Shown: one piece after another, positions 4,213 to 5,460 of the stretch
Numbering within the stretch: the first letter of the stretch is position 1
Layout of the letters: each line of letters begins with the position of its first letter
Source of the DNA: Candidatus Sabulitectum sp.
Lineage (GTDB): Bacteria; Fermentibacterota; Fermentibacteria; Fermentibacterales; JCC-6
Direction: 5' to 3'
Assembly (NCBI GenBank): GCA_029940175.1
Contig: JAOZRM010000111.1
Span: 1-5,460 of the forward strand
DNA: 5,460 nt
Notes under the pieces: generated by a model
The model's database searches: none
Told to the model about the DNA's origin: nothing
The model's input: the letters and a program-made list of their open reading frames with translations, nothing else
Position numbers and translations under genes: made by a program

Positions 4213-5460
4213 TTACATCAGATTCCGGGGATCCACATCCACATCCATGCGGACGGTGGTTTGTTTCAGCTCGTTGAAGGTGTCTCTCATTGTGGTTACT
4301 GCAGCTTTGAGGGTTGCGTGGCTGGGGGCTTTTAGCAGGGCACTGTAGCGGTATTTGTCTGCGATCTTAGCCATGGCGGCTTCGCTTGGGCCAAGAAGGG
4401 TGCAGTTAGGGGGCAGCTTGGTTTTGCAGGTGAGGTCGGCGGCTTTCTTTGCTTTTCTCTGGTCTTTGCCTGCCCAGAGCAGTCTGACCATTCTTGTTGC
4501 CGGCGGGTTGCTGAGCATTGTGCGCATTTCCAGTTCCTGGGCGATGAAGGCTTTGTAGTCGTGGTTGCAGGCGAGCTGGATGATGGGGTTGTCGGGGTCT
4601 GTGGTCTGGATGATCACCTCGCCTGGTTTTTCGCCTCTGCCTGCCCTTCCTGCTACCTGTAGGAGCAGGTTGAATGTGCGTTCCTGAGCCCTGAAGTCGG
4701 GCATGTAGAGGCCCATTTCGGCACCAATTACAGCGGCCAGGGTGACGTTGGGGAAGTCATGGCCCTTTGCTACCATCTGGGTGCCCAGAAGTACATCTCC
4801 TTCACCTCTTGTGAACTGCTGTATGATCTTCCAGTGGGCTGACTTGGTGCTGGTGGTGTCGGCGTCCATTCTTATTACTTTTGTCTGAGGCAGAAGTTCT
4901 TTAAGGGCGTCCTGTACCTTCTGTATTCCCGGACCCTGTCTTTTGTACTCTTCGCCTTTGCACTGGGGGCATCTTGTTTTTGCACTTTTCCAGTGGCCGC
5001 AGTGGTGGCAGCGCAGTATTTCACCGTGACGGTGATAGGTCATGGATATGTCGCATGCAGGGCACTTCTCCACATGACCGCAAGCCATACACATCTGTAT
5101 GGGGGAGTGGCCTCTGCGGTTGATAAGTATGATGCTCTGCTCTCCTGCTGCTGTGCGTTTGCCAATTCCAGCCAGCAGTTCTCTGGAAAGAAGAGCAAAA
5201 TCCTGCTTGTTGGAGTCGATCAGGGTGATCTTTGGAAGCTCTCTTTTTGTAGCCCTGTCCGGCAGGGTTAGAAGAGTGTAACGGTTGAGTTGGGCATTCT
5301 GCCAGCTTTCAGCAGAGGGGCTGGCAGAGCCCAGTATCACCGGGATCTTTTCAATGCTTCCTCTGACCACTGCAAGGTCACGGCCGTTGTACCTGGGCAT
5401 AGAGCTCTGCTTGTAGCTGTCGTCATGCTCTTCATCCACCACTATTATTCCAAGGTTCTT
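4213..5460 (-). CDS. priA: Primosomal protein N' (PriA replication-restart helicase), C-terminal part
   Basis: The frame is open through the right edge. The visible 415 residues are the C-terminal half of a protein usually about 730-830 long, and the GTG at 5440-5442 is an internal Val. PriA is a 3'-to-5' superfamily-2 DNA helicase that recognises stalled forks and D-loops and reloads DnaB through the primosome. Visible-residue landmarks (1 = codon at 5460): DEEH Walker B at 9-12 followed by DDSYKQ; motif III GSASPSAE at 44-51. Eight zinc-binding cysteines lie at 124, 127, 133, 136, 151, 154, 164 and 167 (bases 4960-5091). Motif V-like LGTQMVAKGHDFPNVTL is at 225-241 and motif VI QVAGRAGRG at 268-276. 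The C-terminal end VDVDPRNLM is also family-typical. Small departures are GPGIQKV where many PriAs have GxGTE, and AAVIGAEMGL where an Asp-Ala-Asp is common. It is a core gene and marks the chromosomal flank of the defence genes. No clear terminator follows its stop. Confidence 0.96.
   Translation of the reverse strand, partial: KNLGIIVVDEEHDDSYKQSSMPRYNGRDLAVVRGSIEKIPVILGSASPSAESWQNAQLNRYTLLTLPDRATKRELPKITLIDSNKQDFALLSRELLAGIGKRTAAGEQSIILINRRGHSPIQMCMACGHVEKCPACDISMTYHRHGEILRCHHCGHWKSAKTRCPQCKGEEYKRQGPGIQKVQDALKELLPQTKVIRMDADTTSTKSAHWKIIQQFTRGEGDVLLGTQMVAKGHDFPNVTLAAVIGAEMGLYMPDFRAQERTFNLLLQVAGRAGRGEKPGEVIIQTTDPDNPIIQLACNHDYKAFIAQELEMRTMLSNPPATRMVRLLWAGKDQRKAKKAADLTCKTKLPPNCTLLGPSEAAMAKIADKYRYSALLKAPSHATLKAAVTTMRDTFNELKQTTVRMDVDVDPRNLM

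Noticed and set aside
5440..5442. GTG at 5442 as the priA start
   Set aside because: It lies inside the helicase Walker B strand (NLGIIVVDEEH), so the gene clearly continues beyond the window.

Overview
The window looks like the edge of a bacterial defence island that abuts a conserved chromosomal gene. It opens inside a brxL-type gene (plus strand) and closes inside priA (minus strand), so both outer genes are partial. The PriA sequence and moderate base composition suggest a Gram-negative bacterium, possibly a sulfate-reducer-like deltaproteobacterium (Desulfovibrionales), but that placement is an impression, not a result. The island genes, especially the Abi gene, are visibly more A+T-rich than priA, consistent with separate acquisition.

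Layout. Bases 1-1647 (+) hold the 3' part of a BREX-type BrxL AAA+ protein whose C-terminus is not a recognisable Lon-type protease domain. It is a MITD1-like, phospholipase-D-fold 'MIT_C' domain. A strong Shine-Dalgarno at its end leads straight into a RecF/ABC-class AAA ATPase (1648-2754, +) in the same reading frame. That ATPase has no ATG at the expected start, and an ATT sits in its place. Its stop overlaps the ATG of a DUF4276-like (probable TOPRIM-type) partner, which breaks off after 23 codons (2747-2818). A decayed stretch (2819-3022) follows, with a possible helix-turn-helix regulator tail.

On the minus strand, 3023-3988 encodes an Abi_2 (AbiD/AbiF-type) HEPN abortive-infection protein. 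About 220 bases of highly structured non-coding sequence lie upstream of it. They contain a long hairpin, competing G/C-run pairings, two perfect palindromes and a possible promoter. From 4213 to the window end runs the C-terminal half of the PriA primosomal helicase.

How the parts fit. The plus-strand block reads as the end of a BREX or BREX-like phage-defence operon with an accessory ATPase module that has lost its partner. The Abi gene is an independent, oppositely oriented defence unit next to the core gene. The two most interesting points are the BrxL::MIT_C fusion and the structured leader of the Abi HEPN toxin, which could be a regulatory or antitoxin RNA. No tRNA, rRNA, CRISPR array, transposase or integrase is visible.
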